Shown: positions 34,152 through 45,034 of the stretch, one piece after another
Layout of the letters: the number at the start of each line of letters is the position of its first letter
Numbering within the stretch: the stretch's first letter is position 1
Assembly (NCBI GenBank): GCA_002049455.2
Contig: KV918764.1
Span: 310,001 to 374,000 of the forward strand
DNA from: Porphyra umbilicalis
Taxonomy: Eukaryota > Rhodophyta > Bangiophyceae > Bangiales > Bangiaceae
Reading direction: 5' to 3'
DNA: 64,000 bases
Position numbers and translations under genes: made by a program
The notes under the pieces: generated by a model
The model's database searches: none
Seen by the model: the letters and a program-made list of their open reading frames with translations, nothing else
What the model was told of the DNA's origin: nothing

Positions 34152-36662
34152 ATCCCTCGCGCGACACGTGATGATACCCCCGCGGTGCATGCTGCGCGTC
34201 CAGCATCATGTCTTGGCGCCCACACATCCTGGAGCCAGCGTGACAGATCATGCGAACGTGCAGCTGCCACCGGTTTATTTCTGCTCTTTTTTCTTTCTTT
34301 CTCGTTTTATTTTTCTCGTGGGTTTTTTATCAAAGACGAGTAAACCAAAAAAACGTACGTCGCTTCCCAGGATTATCGCGCGCGATCATCACGGAAAATA
34401 TGAGCGAAAGTGCTCCTCAGTTAATTTCTAATACTGTTCTCTTGTTTATTTCTCGGCAGTCCCTCAAGATGAGATACTCGCAGAATCGAAGAGTGAGAAT
34501 GAGGGCCGCTCCACGAACCATCTAGCAGATCGTTCCTCTGACCAGCGCGGGGATTGCAGTGTGGATATCCTCTGACATAGGCTCTGTGATGGACTCACAT
34601 GTGGTCGATTGTATCGTCCCCATGACCATCATACAAATGAAGTGCAGTACGTGATTGGACACCATTCCTCGAAAAAGGAGAGGGATAAATCACCATTTAG
34701 TATCTGAAACAGTCTGTGTGGACCCGTAGGGACAACGTAGACAAGTGTATCCTTCTGACTGCATAACGAACGTGCCAACATATTGCTGGTCATCGAGTCT
34801 GCGGAATAGTCTCTCATACGTTTTGCAGGATCAGATGCCGTCTTGTTCGGCAAACGGTCCTGGACACAGTTCCTGAACTGATCGCAGGATCATCCTCGGG
34901 TAAATGCTAAAACAATCCCATGATCAAATCACGGCAATTCCGACTCTCACTCGTGGAACTATCCTACCAGGCTGCCAGAAAAATCCGGAAGATAATCCCA
35001 CAACCGTCGACGACCTTATTCCCAGAATCATTCATCGAAGAGTCCGGCGGCATATCCCAATTCAGCCTCCTTATTTACATTAGCGAAACATATCTCAATA
35101 CATCCCGTGATTCAATACAAGCGCGTAGGCACGAAAATTCCGATTCTCATTCGTGGACCTATCCTACCGGGCTGCCAGAAAATTCCCGAAGATAATCCCA
35201 TGACCATCGTCGACCTTATGTCCAGGATCATCCATCGAATAGTCCGGCGGCATATCCCAATTCAGCCTCCTTATTTATATTGGCGAAACATATCTCAATA
35301 CTTCCTGTGAATTTAATACCTGCACGCAGTGTAGTGCTAAATTTGCCGGCTTGTAAATCTATAACGAGTAGACGCGAAAGACTGTTTTGAGATAGCCATG
35401 CAAAGCTCCTGTGAGATGGCCTCAGCATGATTCGAAGGATCATGTGCACAAAAGTTCCGTGGATCAGCGAAAATCCTACATTTCAGATTGCCTGATTCTC
35501 GAGTGACCTCTGTGATTCGGCAGTTCATCACTACAGTTCTGGACTCGTTCAACGGATCATCTTCGGGACTGACTCTGGGATCGTTCCAGAAGCAGTGTCA
35601 TCCTGACCCACAGATCATCTCGGGGACTGTCATTCGAACAAAATGTGAGGACTTGTTCAACTGATAGTCTGACTGCCTCTTCCGCAAACAAAATGTCTGC
35701 CTATTTCGTCAACAGTGTGAACACAAACCTGTGGACATTTTCTTCGTTCAGAGCAATGCCCAACTTGCAATCTGACACATCACTCATGCGCTTGAGGAAC
35801 TGGTGCGAGTGCTTCTGAACCGTATTGAACCGGGGGCTTGTGAGTTCGGGACGTGCTGTGTTAGGACGAAAGGGGACGAAATTGCCACTGAGCTGAGAAC
35901 GAATTTTACTGCGCGTGAGGGAGACCCAATCATTCATAAATCGGGACTGGGTGCGTCCGGGACTTCACGGTATTCTCGATGTGCGAGCCGACGCATGTTT
36001 ACCCAGTTCCCATCCCCTCTGCGCCGGGAAACAGCGTGTCGGTCGCACGACTACCAAGTAACATTGAGGTTCCCTCTGCACACGCTTTGTGGCCCAGGAG
36101 CGACGCCCCATGGGCAGGTCTTGCTCTCTGATCGGTTTCGGCAGACCCTCCTCACGACGTCACTCGAAGTAGTCTAGGCTATCATCTACGATCGAGTCCT
36201 TGAGGCAGGAATCTAGATCAATCTTGCGCACTCGTTCACTCAATCTATGACGACGATCCCCAGGATGATTGTACTCCGACGCCAGGATAGTCCTGAGCAC
36301 GATCCTCAGGATGATCTTACTCCCACTTCAGGACAGTTCTCAGCACGATACGCAGAACGATTAGAACCAGCGAATCGGAAAGATCCTTCATGAGCATGGG
36401 GCAGCAACTTCGCCGGACAATTGCCAAATCTGCAGGTGCTGGTGTGAGGATAATTCCCACTGAATATCGGTGCAGATGGTATTCGAGCACTTCTGAACTC
36501 CACTGCGGGCTCTGTCTCCGAGATCAACAAAAAGTGGGCATCATTTGATCGCATGATCGATGTGCGACTGTTCTGCGAACCATCGGTGGGCGTGTTCGAA
36601 TCTCGCAGTTCCCAGTTTTAAGGAATCGGGGACAAAACGCTGTGAAGGGGTTCCCTGGACGT
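34152..36662. other. AT-richer island with GATC-rich tandem repeats
   Basis: Markedly less GC-rich than the rest of the window and without long open frames. It contains GGATCATC-type words throughout (near 34383, 34888, 35441, 35550, 35605 and 36309), a duplicated block of about 200 bp at 34925-35330, and an approximately 48-bp tandem unit at 36250-36350. The same word family occurs at 18.8-19.1 kb. No gene recognised. Confidence 0.5.
34925..35330. repeat. Tandem duplication of about 200 bp
   Basis: Two head-to-tail copies, roughly 34925-35125 and 35126-35330, sharing TCCTACC, GGCTGCCAGAAAA and GTCCGGCGGCATATCC among other words. By eye they are about 85-90 percent identical, with scattered transitions. 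Non-coding. Confidence 0.8.
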
Positions 36663-37107
36663 TATTGCTGATCCCCCAACTCTGTCCTCATCGCCCCGGA
36701 ACGGTAGTGGAACGGCAATGAATGCAGATCTCTCATTGGTCGAGCAGTCCGACAGCAGTGCATGTCCGGCCCGATCTTTACAGAATGTGCCCGTACGGCC
36801 CCCAATCGCACAATCGACGCCTTCGTTTTTCTGCACTTTTCTGCGTATCTCCCAGAAAATCTCGATATCCCAACGATTGCGGGCCGGTTGCTCCCTTGAC
36901 ACGGAAGGGATCGGAAGAAAATCTCAAGAAAAAGAAGGATCTCGGTTCTGCGCGGAAGTGGCGGTGGGAGAGCCAATAGGACGTCTCAGATTCGTGCTGA
37001 GCAGCTGTTTACCGCTGCGTTTAACCAATAGATGGCCAGTTCCACGAGAACCGTACAGCCAGGAACCGTTCCTGGTCGATGAGGACAGAATTGGGGGATC
37101 AGCAATA
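36663..37107. mobile_element. 445-bp MITE with about 42-bp imperfect TIRs
   Basis: The left end (36663-36705) begins TATTGCTGATCCCCC and the right end (37066-37107) is its reverse complement with a few mismatches. No open frame of interest lies inside. A clean target duplication could not be identified. It lies 18 bases from the next TIR element. Confidence 0.65.
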
Positions 37108-38639
37108 GTCTAGGGTGCTTTCTCAGAGCATTCCCACCAATGTCGGGCCAACGGTCTGAAACGGTGAAATGAAACCGCTACGTGTGGCCCTGCGAGTGGT
37201 CAGTTGCCAACGGGCCAACGCGTTGCCAACGGCAATGTAATGGGTGAAACAGAGTGGGCTACCTTTCGAAGATCTGAGCGCCGTTGGCCTCGACGTTGTT
37301 GGCCGCACTTCGTGGTTGCAAACGGAGGACACGTATCAGCGTCGTCGCCAGTATCGAAAAGAAGAGGCGTCCGTCGAATACGTGCCGAACATGTCACGGA
37401 AAGCGTGTGAACGGAGCCCAAACCGCCCCAGTCAAGGCAATCTAGCGAGACACGTGGAGGCCTTTCGGTACCAATTTGGATCGAATCCGCTCGAGTGTGT
37501 CACGTGTGTTGCGGTCGCACCCCCTCAGGTTGTCGAAGGTGTTGGAGCCTGAGTCATATCGGTCGAACGGTCGCCTGCGGCCACAGTGGCCTGCCGAACT
37601 GCGCAAACGGGTGGCCTGAGAGCCGTGTGCGTGTCCCCCTCGACCGTGTGCGTGCCACCTTAGGCTGACTAGGGCGGTTTCAAGGGCTCTGTCACGCTCC
37701 TTCTCCAGGCTCTGCTGTCCCGAAAAGGGCAAGGCTGGGCCAGAATGGGTCTATAATGGGCAGCGACCGAGATCTGGGCACTCCTGCGTGCGTGTTTGTG
37801 CGCTTGTGTCGTTGCCCCCTGCTGTTGCGGGCACGGCTGCCAGTTGTGAGAGTGAAGCGCTGACAGGCCAGGCAGCAGGCTCAGTGTCGCACCGTGCTTT
37901 AGCACGCCGGTGCATGAACGTTGACGCTGGTGCCAGCGTGCTCGCTCTGGCGATGTCGTGCGAGATTCTAGAGCGAGCGTGCTGCCCAGGCGTGTGTGAT
38001 TTCTGACCACAGGCAAAGACTCAAAGGTCACTCCGGCCCCACCTCCAGCCCCACCGCTGCCGCATCTTAAACCCCACCACTACCCCACGTCCAGCCCCCC
38101 CACCCCTGCCCCCCCTCGAACCCGACCCCTGCCCCACCTCCGCCCGACCGCCTTAGAAGTCGGCAGAAGGAAAACGCGTTCGCATGCCAACGGCGAGCGC
38201 ACCCTGCCCCCCACCAGACCTGCGCTGCCCGCCGATCTGCCCCACGCGATGGCCCCCGCTGGTAAATCACCATCCCCGCAGTCGCCGGCGCCTCCGCGAC
38301 AACTTTCTCTCTCGCGACCTTGCTTTGAACGGTTTAGGTGTTGCAGGAATATAGGCCGACAGGGACAGGAACAAGACAAGCGCAGGACATGATTTGACTG
38401 GTGCTCTGCTTGTTTCTGCCAGTACGATGCCCATGCAGTGTATGCTATGCATCTATAGAACAAAAGTACAAAACTCACGAGGCCCCCACCCCCCCCCCGC
38501 ACATACATCATCGCTCCCCCCTCCCCTCTCCCCCCGGCCCGCGCCGCCGGCAAGGACTCGGTCGAGCCGCCGTTCGCTCCTTGCAGCGGCAGCAGCAGCC
38601 CCGCGCCGCAGCCGCCGCGTCCGACAGCTCCGGGGACAG

Positions 38640-40860
38640 CGGCTGCGGGGGTGGCGTTGAGTGACGGCGGTGGGGTCGGCGGGTGGGGCGGGCGATGGCG
38701 GTGGGAGCAGTCGGGGCGGCCGAAGTCGGCGATGTTGGCGGGGGGGGCGGGAGACGGCCGTGTTGGCGGCGAAGGCGGCGGGTGAGAGCGCCGGGGACAG
38801 CGGCGGCGGCGGTGGGGTCTGCGGGTAGGCCGCCCGAAAGCGGCGGGGGCGGTGGGGGGGGCTGCGGGGGCGGCTCGTGACGGCAGCAGGGGGGGCGGTG
38901 GCTGCGCGCGATGGCGGTAGGGTCGGCAGGTGAGGGCGGCGGACGGCGGCGCGGGCGGCTGGGGGTGCGGCGGGGGCGGGCGTCAAGAGGGCGGGGCCGG
39001 CAAAAGACGCCGGCGATTTCTGTGGGGATGGCAATAAACGGTCGTGGGGTGGCAGGGGCGTCAGGGGCGCCCGCTGGGGCGGTCAGGTCGGCGGGTGACG
39101 GCGGTGGGGGCGCTGAAGCCGGCGTGGGCGGCCGTGGAAAGCGACGCCCGCGGCCGGGAAGGCGGACGAGGTCGGCGGGGGCGGTGGCGGTGGTAGCGAA
39201 AGATGACGGGAGGGGTGCGGGGCGCGAGTGACGGCGGCGGGTGCCGCGGGGGCGACGGGAGACGGCGGCCGAGGCAGTGGCCGACGGCGGCGGGGACTGT
39301 GCGGGACGCGGGCGACCGCGTCGAGGGCGGCGGGGGCGGGGAGGGCGGCGGCGGGGGCGGTGGAGGCGGCGGCGGGGGCGGCTACGGAGGCGGCAGCTGA
39401 CGGCGGCGGGGGGGAGGCGGCGGGGTGGCGGCAGGGGCTGGAGCGTTGGCGGGGACGGCGAGGGCGACGGAAGCCAAAGGTTACGGGGGCGGCGGCGGCG
39501 GGAGGGGCGGCGGCGGCAGCAGACGGCGGGGGGGCCGCGGCGGCCGCGGCTGGGGCAGCGGCGGATCTCAGCGCGCGGAGGCGCGTGCGGCTGCTGAGCG
39601 GACAAGGGCAGAAGAAGCGGGCGAGGCGGCGGCAGGCGGTGGCCGGGGCGGCAGGTACGGCGGCGGGCGTCGGCAGCGGGGGCGGTGGCGGCGGCGGCCG
39701 GCGGGGGGGCGGCAGACGGCGGCAGGGGCGCGGGGGGGCCGTCGGCGGGGGCGGCGGTGGCCGCCAGCGTCGGCGGCGGCGGGGGTCACAGCGGCGGGGG
39801 GGCTGATTGCGGACGGCGGCAGGGGCGGCGGGGAGGGAGGCGGGGGCAGCTGGCGGGGTCGCGGCCGAAGGCGACTGGGGCGAAAGCGCCGGTGGCGGGG
39901 TCGGCGGCAGGAGCGGGGGCGGCAGCGGCAGACGACACCGTCGACGGGGGTGGCTGCGGCGGCTGACAGAGGTCGGGGCGGGGGCGGCGGCGGAGTGGCG
40001 GGGGGGGTTGCGGCGGACGGCGGGGGCGGGGGCCGGGGCGCCGGTGGCGGGGGCGGGGGCGGCAGACGGCGGCGGGGGCAGGGGGGACGTCGGCGGGGGC
40101 GGCGGTGGCCGACGGCGTCAGGTGCTGGAGCGGTGGGGGCGACCAATGACGGCGGGACGGCCGCGGCGGCGGCTGGGAAAGTGGCGACTGACGGCGGCGG
40201 GGGCGTCGGGGTAGACGGCGGCTGACGGCGACGGGGGCGGGGGCACCGACGGCGGGGTGGCGGGCGAGGGGCAGGGGCGCCGGCGGCAGATGGTGGCGGG
40301 GGCGGGGACGGCGGCGGCTGCCGATGACGGCGACGGCGGGGGCGGCGGCGGCGACCGACGGCGGCGGGGGTGGAGACGGCGGGGAGGGCGGCGCACGACG
40401 TTTTTGGGCGCGGGGAGGGCGGCGCACGACGTTGTCGGGGGCGGGGGCGGCGAGAGGGGCGGCGGCGGCGGCGGCACAGGGGGCGGCGGCGGCCGACGGA
40501 CGTGCTGGCGGCGGGGGCCGAGGGGGCCGCTGCCGAGATCGGTAGGGGCCGCGGGGGCGGCGGGGGCGGCGATGAGCGGGGCGGGGGCGGCGGCCGACGG
40601 CGCAGGGGGTTGCTGGGGCGGCGGTTGCGGCGGGGCGGGTGGCCGATGGGACCGTCGTCGGCCACCGCCACCGTCACGGGACCATCGTCGGGCACCGCCA
40701 CCGCGGTTCTGGGGGGGGGGGGTGGGGAGCGCTCCCGCGCTGGCGACGCGTGCTCGCGTGGCGCCCGGAGCGGCCGCCTCGCGGCCTGACGAGTGTCTGA
40801 CGCGGGCCCGGCTTGCCCGGCCCCGCCGCGTGTGCCCCCTCAGTCGCTCAGATCGTCCTA
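38640..40860. repeat. 2.2-kb GGC-rich low-complexity tract
   Basis: The plus strand is an irregular array of GGCGGCGGGG-like words with very strong G over C skew. Long frames are open in several phases on both strands, but all are Gly/Arg/Ala or Pro/Arg homopolymer-like, so I do not call a gene. The tract lies wholly inside the 4254-bp TIR element. Confidence 0.85.
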
Positions 40861-41128
40861 TTTTACCACTGTCAGTGGAATCGGGCCTGCCCCAAAGAGC
40901 GTTCGGTGACGCGCCACCATACGATGGATACGTGACAAGCATCAACAATCGCGACCCTGGGGCCGAGCTGACACGCGGCCGCCAAGTTCCGAGAGGTATC
41001 ATATTCCATCCGTGGGTGGCTGTCGAAACAAAAATATGATAAATTGGGCAATCTGAGGACAATATGAACTGCCACTTGTCACTCATTTAACCCTGTGAAA
41101 TCGCGATGGACCAATCAGAGCACACAAC

Positions 41129-41199
41129 CCGTTGGCCCCAGGGCCAACGAGTTGCCAACGGAGGCTCCGTTGGCAACTCGTTGGCCCTGGGGCCAACGG
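41129..41199. repeat. 71-bp perfect palindrome
   Basis: Two 35-base arms around a single central G at 41164. The arm starts CCGTTGGCCCCAGGG. It lies in the right subterminal region of the 4254-bp element and is built from the same GCCAACG word that is scattered near both ends. Confidence 0.9.
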
Positions 41200-41622
41200 C
41201 TCCGACCCCGAATCGGACGCAAGTACATTCGCGTTTTAACTCGCTTGACCTCCGTTGGCAACGCCGCGTGCACGTTCGACATTGTTACCCGCCCCGAGAA
41301 CTGGCCAACGGCGAATTTGAGACACGTTTCTGCAACGTATGCCCAATATGGCGTTGGCCCGACATTGGTGGGAATGCTCTCACACCCACACGTCGAAAAA
41401 AAAGTCCTTTTTTCTAGTGCACGTTGCGGGAGTACTTAAAAAACGTTTTTGGCGGTCCGTTTGGCTCCCTACGCCGTTGGAGGACGTCCCCCGGCGCTTT
41501 CTTGACTATGGGAACATGCGCCGGGGCTGCCCGCATCTTTCTGTGAAGTTGCTAGAGGTGGCGACGTCTTCATCGCCCGTACGGTCCGCGGAAGCAGAAT
41601 CGTGGTTAAAAGGGTGCGTGAG

Positions 41623-42223
41623 TGTGAATCGACAGATTCGCGACTGTCAGCCTTGGTGTCAACCTCGCGCACGGCGTGATGGGGGGCCCTTGGCAGTGGC
41701 CAATGACGGGCCGCGGCGGTGCGGTGGGACCGCGCGCGGCACCTGATTGGCCGGATGGGCGCCGCCGGTGGTGGATCGGGCGGCGCCACGTTGCGATTTC
41801 GACGTGTTCTTACGGGCCGACCTTTACTGGTAGGACCCGCTTTCGTCTTGATGTTTGACCCGGCGCCTACGTATCGGCGCCGGAGGGCCCTAACCGCTGT
41901 TAGAGCGGCGGGCCTTTGATTTGTTTTGGGCCCCTGGGCGCGCGGACGCGTGCGCCCTGTGGGGGCCTGCGTGGGCACCCGTCTGCGGACCTCTGCCCCC
42001 ACTTCGGGGACGTCTGGAGGGGGGGTGGGACCGTGTGGGTGGCCGCGCGAGGGTAGATAAGAAGGGCCGCCGGCACCGTCTAGCGGGCGGCGGACCCGGA
42101 TCATCAGATGTAGCATCCGTAAAAGCACCACCCCAGGTAGGGGTGTTGCTTGGCGGACGGCTACGTCGCCCGTTCCTGTTTTCAGCTTTCGTGACTACGC
42201 TTCACGTCGCTGATTTTTCCACA
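41623..42223. repeat. 5' LTR
   Basis: 601 bp, bounded by TG and CA, uninterrupted. It preserves the empty-site sequence (CCCCTGGGCG at 41931-41940) for the insertion seen in the other LTR. Confidence 0.9.
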
Positions 42224-43360
42224 TTCGCGAATAACGAACCATCGGTGACCTGTGCGCCGTTCCCCCCGGACCCCTCCCCTCACCTCTTCCCCCTTTTTCC
42301 TTTTTTTTCTCGCACGGGTGAGTCGTCATGGACGCTCCTCGTGAGGAGCTCCTCTCCTCCCTTTTGTGTCCCCGTTGCCCGCTGGTGCCGGGGGCCGGGA
42401 TGCTGTGTGCGGCTGCGGCGGCTCTCTAGCCGCCGGCCGTCTTCGTCTGCCTTCCTCCTGTCGCCTCGCGTCTGTCGACGGGAGCCTGGCGGTCGCCCTC
42501 CTCGCCTTGCGGTTGGCGGGCGGCGGCGGCTGTTGGCGCCCCCCTGTTTCTCTCTCCTTGTCTTGCGTGGTCAGGGGGGGGGGGGGGGGGGGGGGGTGTC
42601 TGGGCGGTGCGCGCACGCTTTTCTCTTCGCCTTGTGTCTGGCGTTGGGGGAGGCGGGCACGCACCGCACGGGGGAGACTGTGTGGCTCGTTGGGGGGCGG
42701 GGTCTGGGTGAGTGCGCGCCGTCGTGCGTGTGCGGGTACGCGGGCGGGGAGGGCTGTGTCCCGTGCGCTCGGTTGGGGGGAGTGGGTGGAGTGTGAATCG
42801 ACAGATTCGCGACTGTCAGCCTTGGTGTCAACCTCGCGCACGGCGTGATGGGGGGCCCTTGGCAGTGGCCAATGACGGGCCGCGGCGGTGCGGTGGGACC
42901 GCGCGCGGCACCTGATTGGCCGGATGGACGCCGCCGGTGGTGGATCGGGCGGCGCCACGTTGCGATTTCGACGTGTTCTTACGGGCCGACCTTTACTGGT
43001 AGAACCCGCTTTCGTCTTGATGTTTGACCCGGCGCCTACGTATCGGCTCCGGAGGGCCCTAACCGCTGTTAGAGCGGCGGGCCTTTGATTTGTTTTGGGC
43101 CCCTGCGCAGTGCACCTCGTTGCTGGATCCACCACGAGCCCGGTTCTGGCTCAAATTGCTCGTAAACGCTCGTTGAAAACGGGCTCCTGCTCGCACGCTG
43201 GGAGTGTTTGCTCGTATCCCGTCCAAAAAACTCGTTGTGGCGTGCTGGCGACGAGATTAGGACGTGATTAAGAGCTCTATGAAGTCCGCTCAAGTTCTTG
43301 CAAGTGCGACTTGATACACTAAACGGGTGCGGTGCTCAGTACCGGATCTGTGCCGAGTAG

Positions 43361-43807
43361 GGCAAGAAATACGTACACCCGACTGAGGCGCCCAACGCGG
43401 CGCCCGAGTTGTTTGACTTGGAGGAGCTGTCCCCGGCGTCAGCGAGGGAGCTGCCGCTACACTCGTCGTCGGACGCCTCGATGCCGACATCCATCTTCAT
43501 GGAGCAGCCGGGCACCAAGCCGAGCGAGATCACGCCGTTTCTGCCGCCCGTCGCTCTTCGCCGGCGACTCTTTGGGGGTGAGGACGAGACCGCCACCGAC
43601 GTCGCTGGGGGGTGGGCGGCGGCCGCGCGGGAGGAGCTGACGATGGTGAAAATATGCGTAAAGCGAACGCAAACAGCGCAGTTCCGCGAGTGGTGCAACA
43701 GTAACTCGGCGGACGCGACCGACATCCGCCAAGCCGCAGAGCACCTACAAGTTCAGCTTTTGGAGCTGCTGGCAGATTCGACTTCGGCGGTTGTCCATGT
43801 CGTATAG
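43361..43807 (+). CDS. Possible captured exon inside the 1634-bp element
   Basis: About 148 residues in one frame, preceded by an AG at 43359-43360 that could be a splice acceptor. It reads GKKYVHPTEAPN, then an acidic LFDLEELSPAS, TSIFMEQPGTKPSEITPFLP, ALRRRLFGGEDE and a helical C-terminus REELTMVKICVKRTQTAQFREW to a stop at 43807. No ATG begins the frame near its 5' end. Composition and lack of low complexity suggest a genuine exon, from either the element's former transposase or a host gene. No family recognised. Confidence 0.35.
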   Translation, partial: GKKYVHPTEAPNAAPELFDLEELSPASARELPLHSSSDASMPTSIFMEQPGTKPSEITPFLPPVALRRRLFGGEDETATDVAGGWAAAAREELTMVKICVKRTQTAQFREWCNSNSADATDIRQAAEHLQVQLLELLADSTSAVVHVV

Positions 43808-43939
43808 CGTAAAGCATGCATCCCTTCTTTCTTGCACCCTTTGTCCTTTATCGGCTACCCCAACGTCCAACCCCCACCCCCCCCCCATCCCCCCCACACC
43901 CCGCACATGGATCCCTGACTAATCTGGCCGAGCGTCCCA

Positions 43940-43961
43940 CCCCCCCCCCCCCCCCCCCCCC
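43940..43961. repeat. Poly-C tract
   Basis: A long C homopolymer inside the nested element. Listed because such tracts are where frames break elsewhere in this window. Confidence 0.6.
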
Positions 43962-45034
43962 AGTGCCGAAGGGTCCGCAGCAAGCGTCGAGCGCCTTGTG
44001 CGCTGAGGTGGGAGCAGTCCAGAAGTACACGAAACAGCCGTACGGGCGTGCCGCGTGGGTGAGCACCGGGAGAGGTGGCGGGATGGCCCCCGTGGTGGCA
44101 AGGGGGAGGTTGCTGGCTGTGGCAGCAGCTGCCACCGCACCAGTGCCGGCGACGTGGGGGGGGGGCGTCGGAACCCGCTTTCTCCGCACGGGATGCACAG
44201 TTCTTTGGCAATTGTCACAGAACTTGGTAGGAAGTGAGTTCACAATACCGAGACCATTCCCTTTCGCCGTTCACGGAGGGACAGTTGCCGCTCCGGTGGC
44301 TGGCAAAAAATACCGTCGAGTCGCAGAGAAGGGGGAGCTAAGTGTGAGAACCCGGTACTCGTGCAGCACCTCGACACCCGTGCTCGACTTAATACATGCG
44401 CCTCGACAAGGGTGTCCTAATGCAAGCGTGCAGAAATCGCAGAAACACCTCGTTGAGAGAACGGGAGAGCTCGCACGCGCTTGTTGAGCATCTGCGTACG
44501 TTTGCATACGGGCATTCACACTATGGCCCTGAACACCATAGGAGGCGCTTCCAGAGACGCTTCTGATGCATCCAAAAAGTCGGTGTAAAATGCTCGACTG
44601 CAAAAGTATGCAAGTGAAAACATGTTTTGCACGAGAAAAACGCTCCACAGAGGCGTTTACGAGGGGTCGTGCAAGTTTTGAACGAGCAATTTGAGTCAGA
44701 ATCGGGCTCGTGGTGGATCCAGCAACGAGGTGCACTGCGCTGGGCGCGCGGACGCGTGCGCCCTGTGGGGGCCTGCGTGGGCACCCGTCTGCGGACCTCT
44801 GCCCCCACTTCGGGGACGTCTGGAGGGGGGGTGGGACCGTGTGGGTGGCCGCGCGAGGGTAGATAAGAAGGGCCGCCGGCACCGTCTAGCGGGCGGCGGA
44901 CCCGGATCATCAGATGTAGCATCCGTAAAAGCACCACCCCAGGTAGGGGTGTTGCTTGGCGGACGGCTACGTCGCCCGTTCCTGTTTTCAGCTTTCGTGA
45001 CTACGCTTCACGTCGCTGATTTTTCCACAGTGAG

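Larger units (their letters stand above)
37126..41379. mobile_element. 4254-bp non-autonomous TIR element, TCA target duplication
   Basis: Perfect 28-bp terminal inverted repeats that begin GAGCATTCCCACC (37126-37153 and 41352-41379), with TCA immediately outside both ends (37123-37125 and 41380-41382). A three-base duplication and a TIR starting with G fit the PIF/Harbinger or CACTA-like groups. The interior has no recognisable transposase and is dominated by about 2.2 kb of GGC-rich DNA and, near the right end, a 71-bp palindrome. Subterminal copies of the word CGTTGGC/GCCAACG are frequent at both ends (37150-37240 and 41129-41360), as expected of transposase-binding sites. Confidence 0.78.
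43106..44739. mobile_element. 1634-bp TIR element, CTG target duplication
   Basis: Inserted in the 3' LTR. The terminal inverted repeats extend about 55 bp, begin CGCAGTGCACCTCG and carry two mismatches. CTG is duplicated (43103-43105 and 44740-44742); the intact 5' LTR shows the pre-insertion site with a single CTG. The three-base duplication suggests a CACTA-like or Harbinger-like transposase acting in trans; the terminus itself is not a canonical CACTA. One open frame inside (43361-43807) may be a captured exon. Confidence 0.85.
41623..45029. mobile_element. Young non-autonomous LTR retrotransposon
   Basis: Two 601-bp LTRs start TGTGAATCG and end TTTTTCCACA. They are flanked by the 5-bp duplication GTGAG (41618-41622 and 45030-45034). 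The internal region is only 568 bp (42224-42791), with no gag or pol. It ends in a purine-rich tract (GGGGGGAGTGGGTGGAG) directly before the 3' LTR, a good polypurine tract. I see no clear tRNA primer-binding site after the 5' LTR. The LTRs differ at three positions by eye (about 99.5 percent identity), so insertion was recent. The 3' LTR is split by a DNA element. It fits a TRIM/SMART-like element mobilised in trans, although the LTRs are long for that class. Confidence 0.88.
42792..45029. repeat. 3' LTR, split by a DNA element
   Basis: 314 bp (42792-43105) and 287 bp (44743-45029) together reproduce the 601-bp 5' LTR exactly in length. Differences: G to A near 42928 and 43003 and G to T near 43048. 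The break holds the 1634-bp TIR element and its duplicated CTG. Confidence 0.9.

Noticed and set aside
36560..36620. tRNA-like T-loop (GTTCGAATC)
   Set aside because: No acceptor, D or anticodon arms can be folded around it.
38508..40701. Long Pro/Arg-rich (minus) and Gly/Arg-rich (plus) open frames
   Set aside because: Pure GGC-repeat composition, open in many phases, no domain; not coding on present evidence.
41921..42796. 291-codon frame across the LTR and interior of the retroelement
   Set aside because: Starts in the LTR, has no gag/pol similarity, and is compositionally biased.
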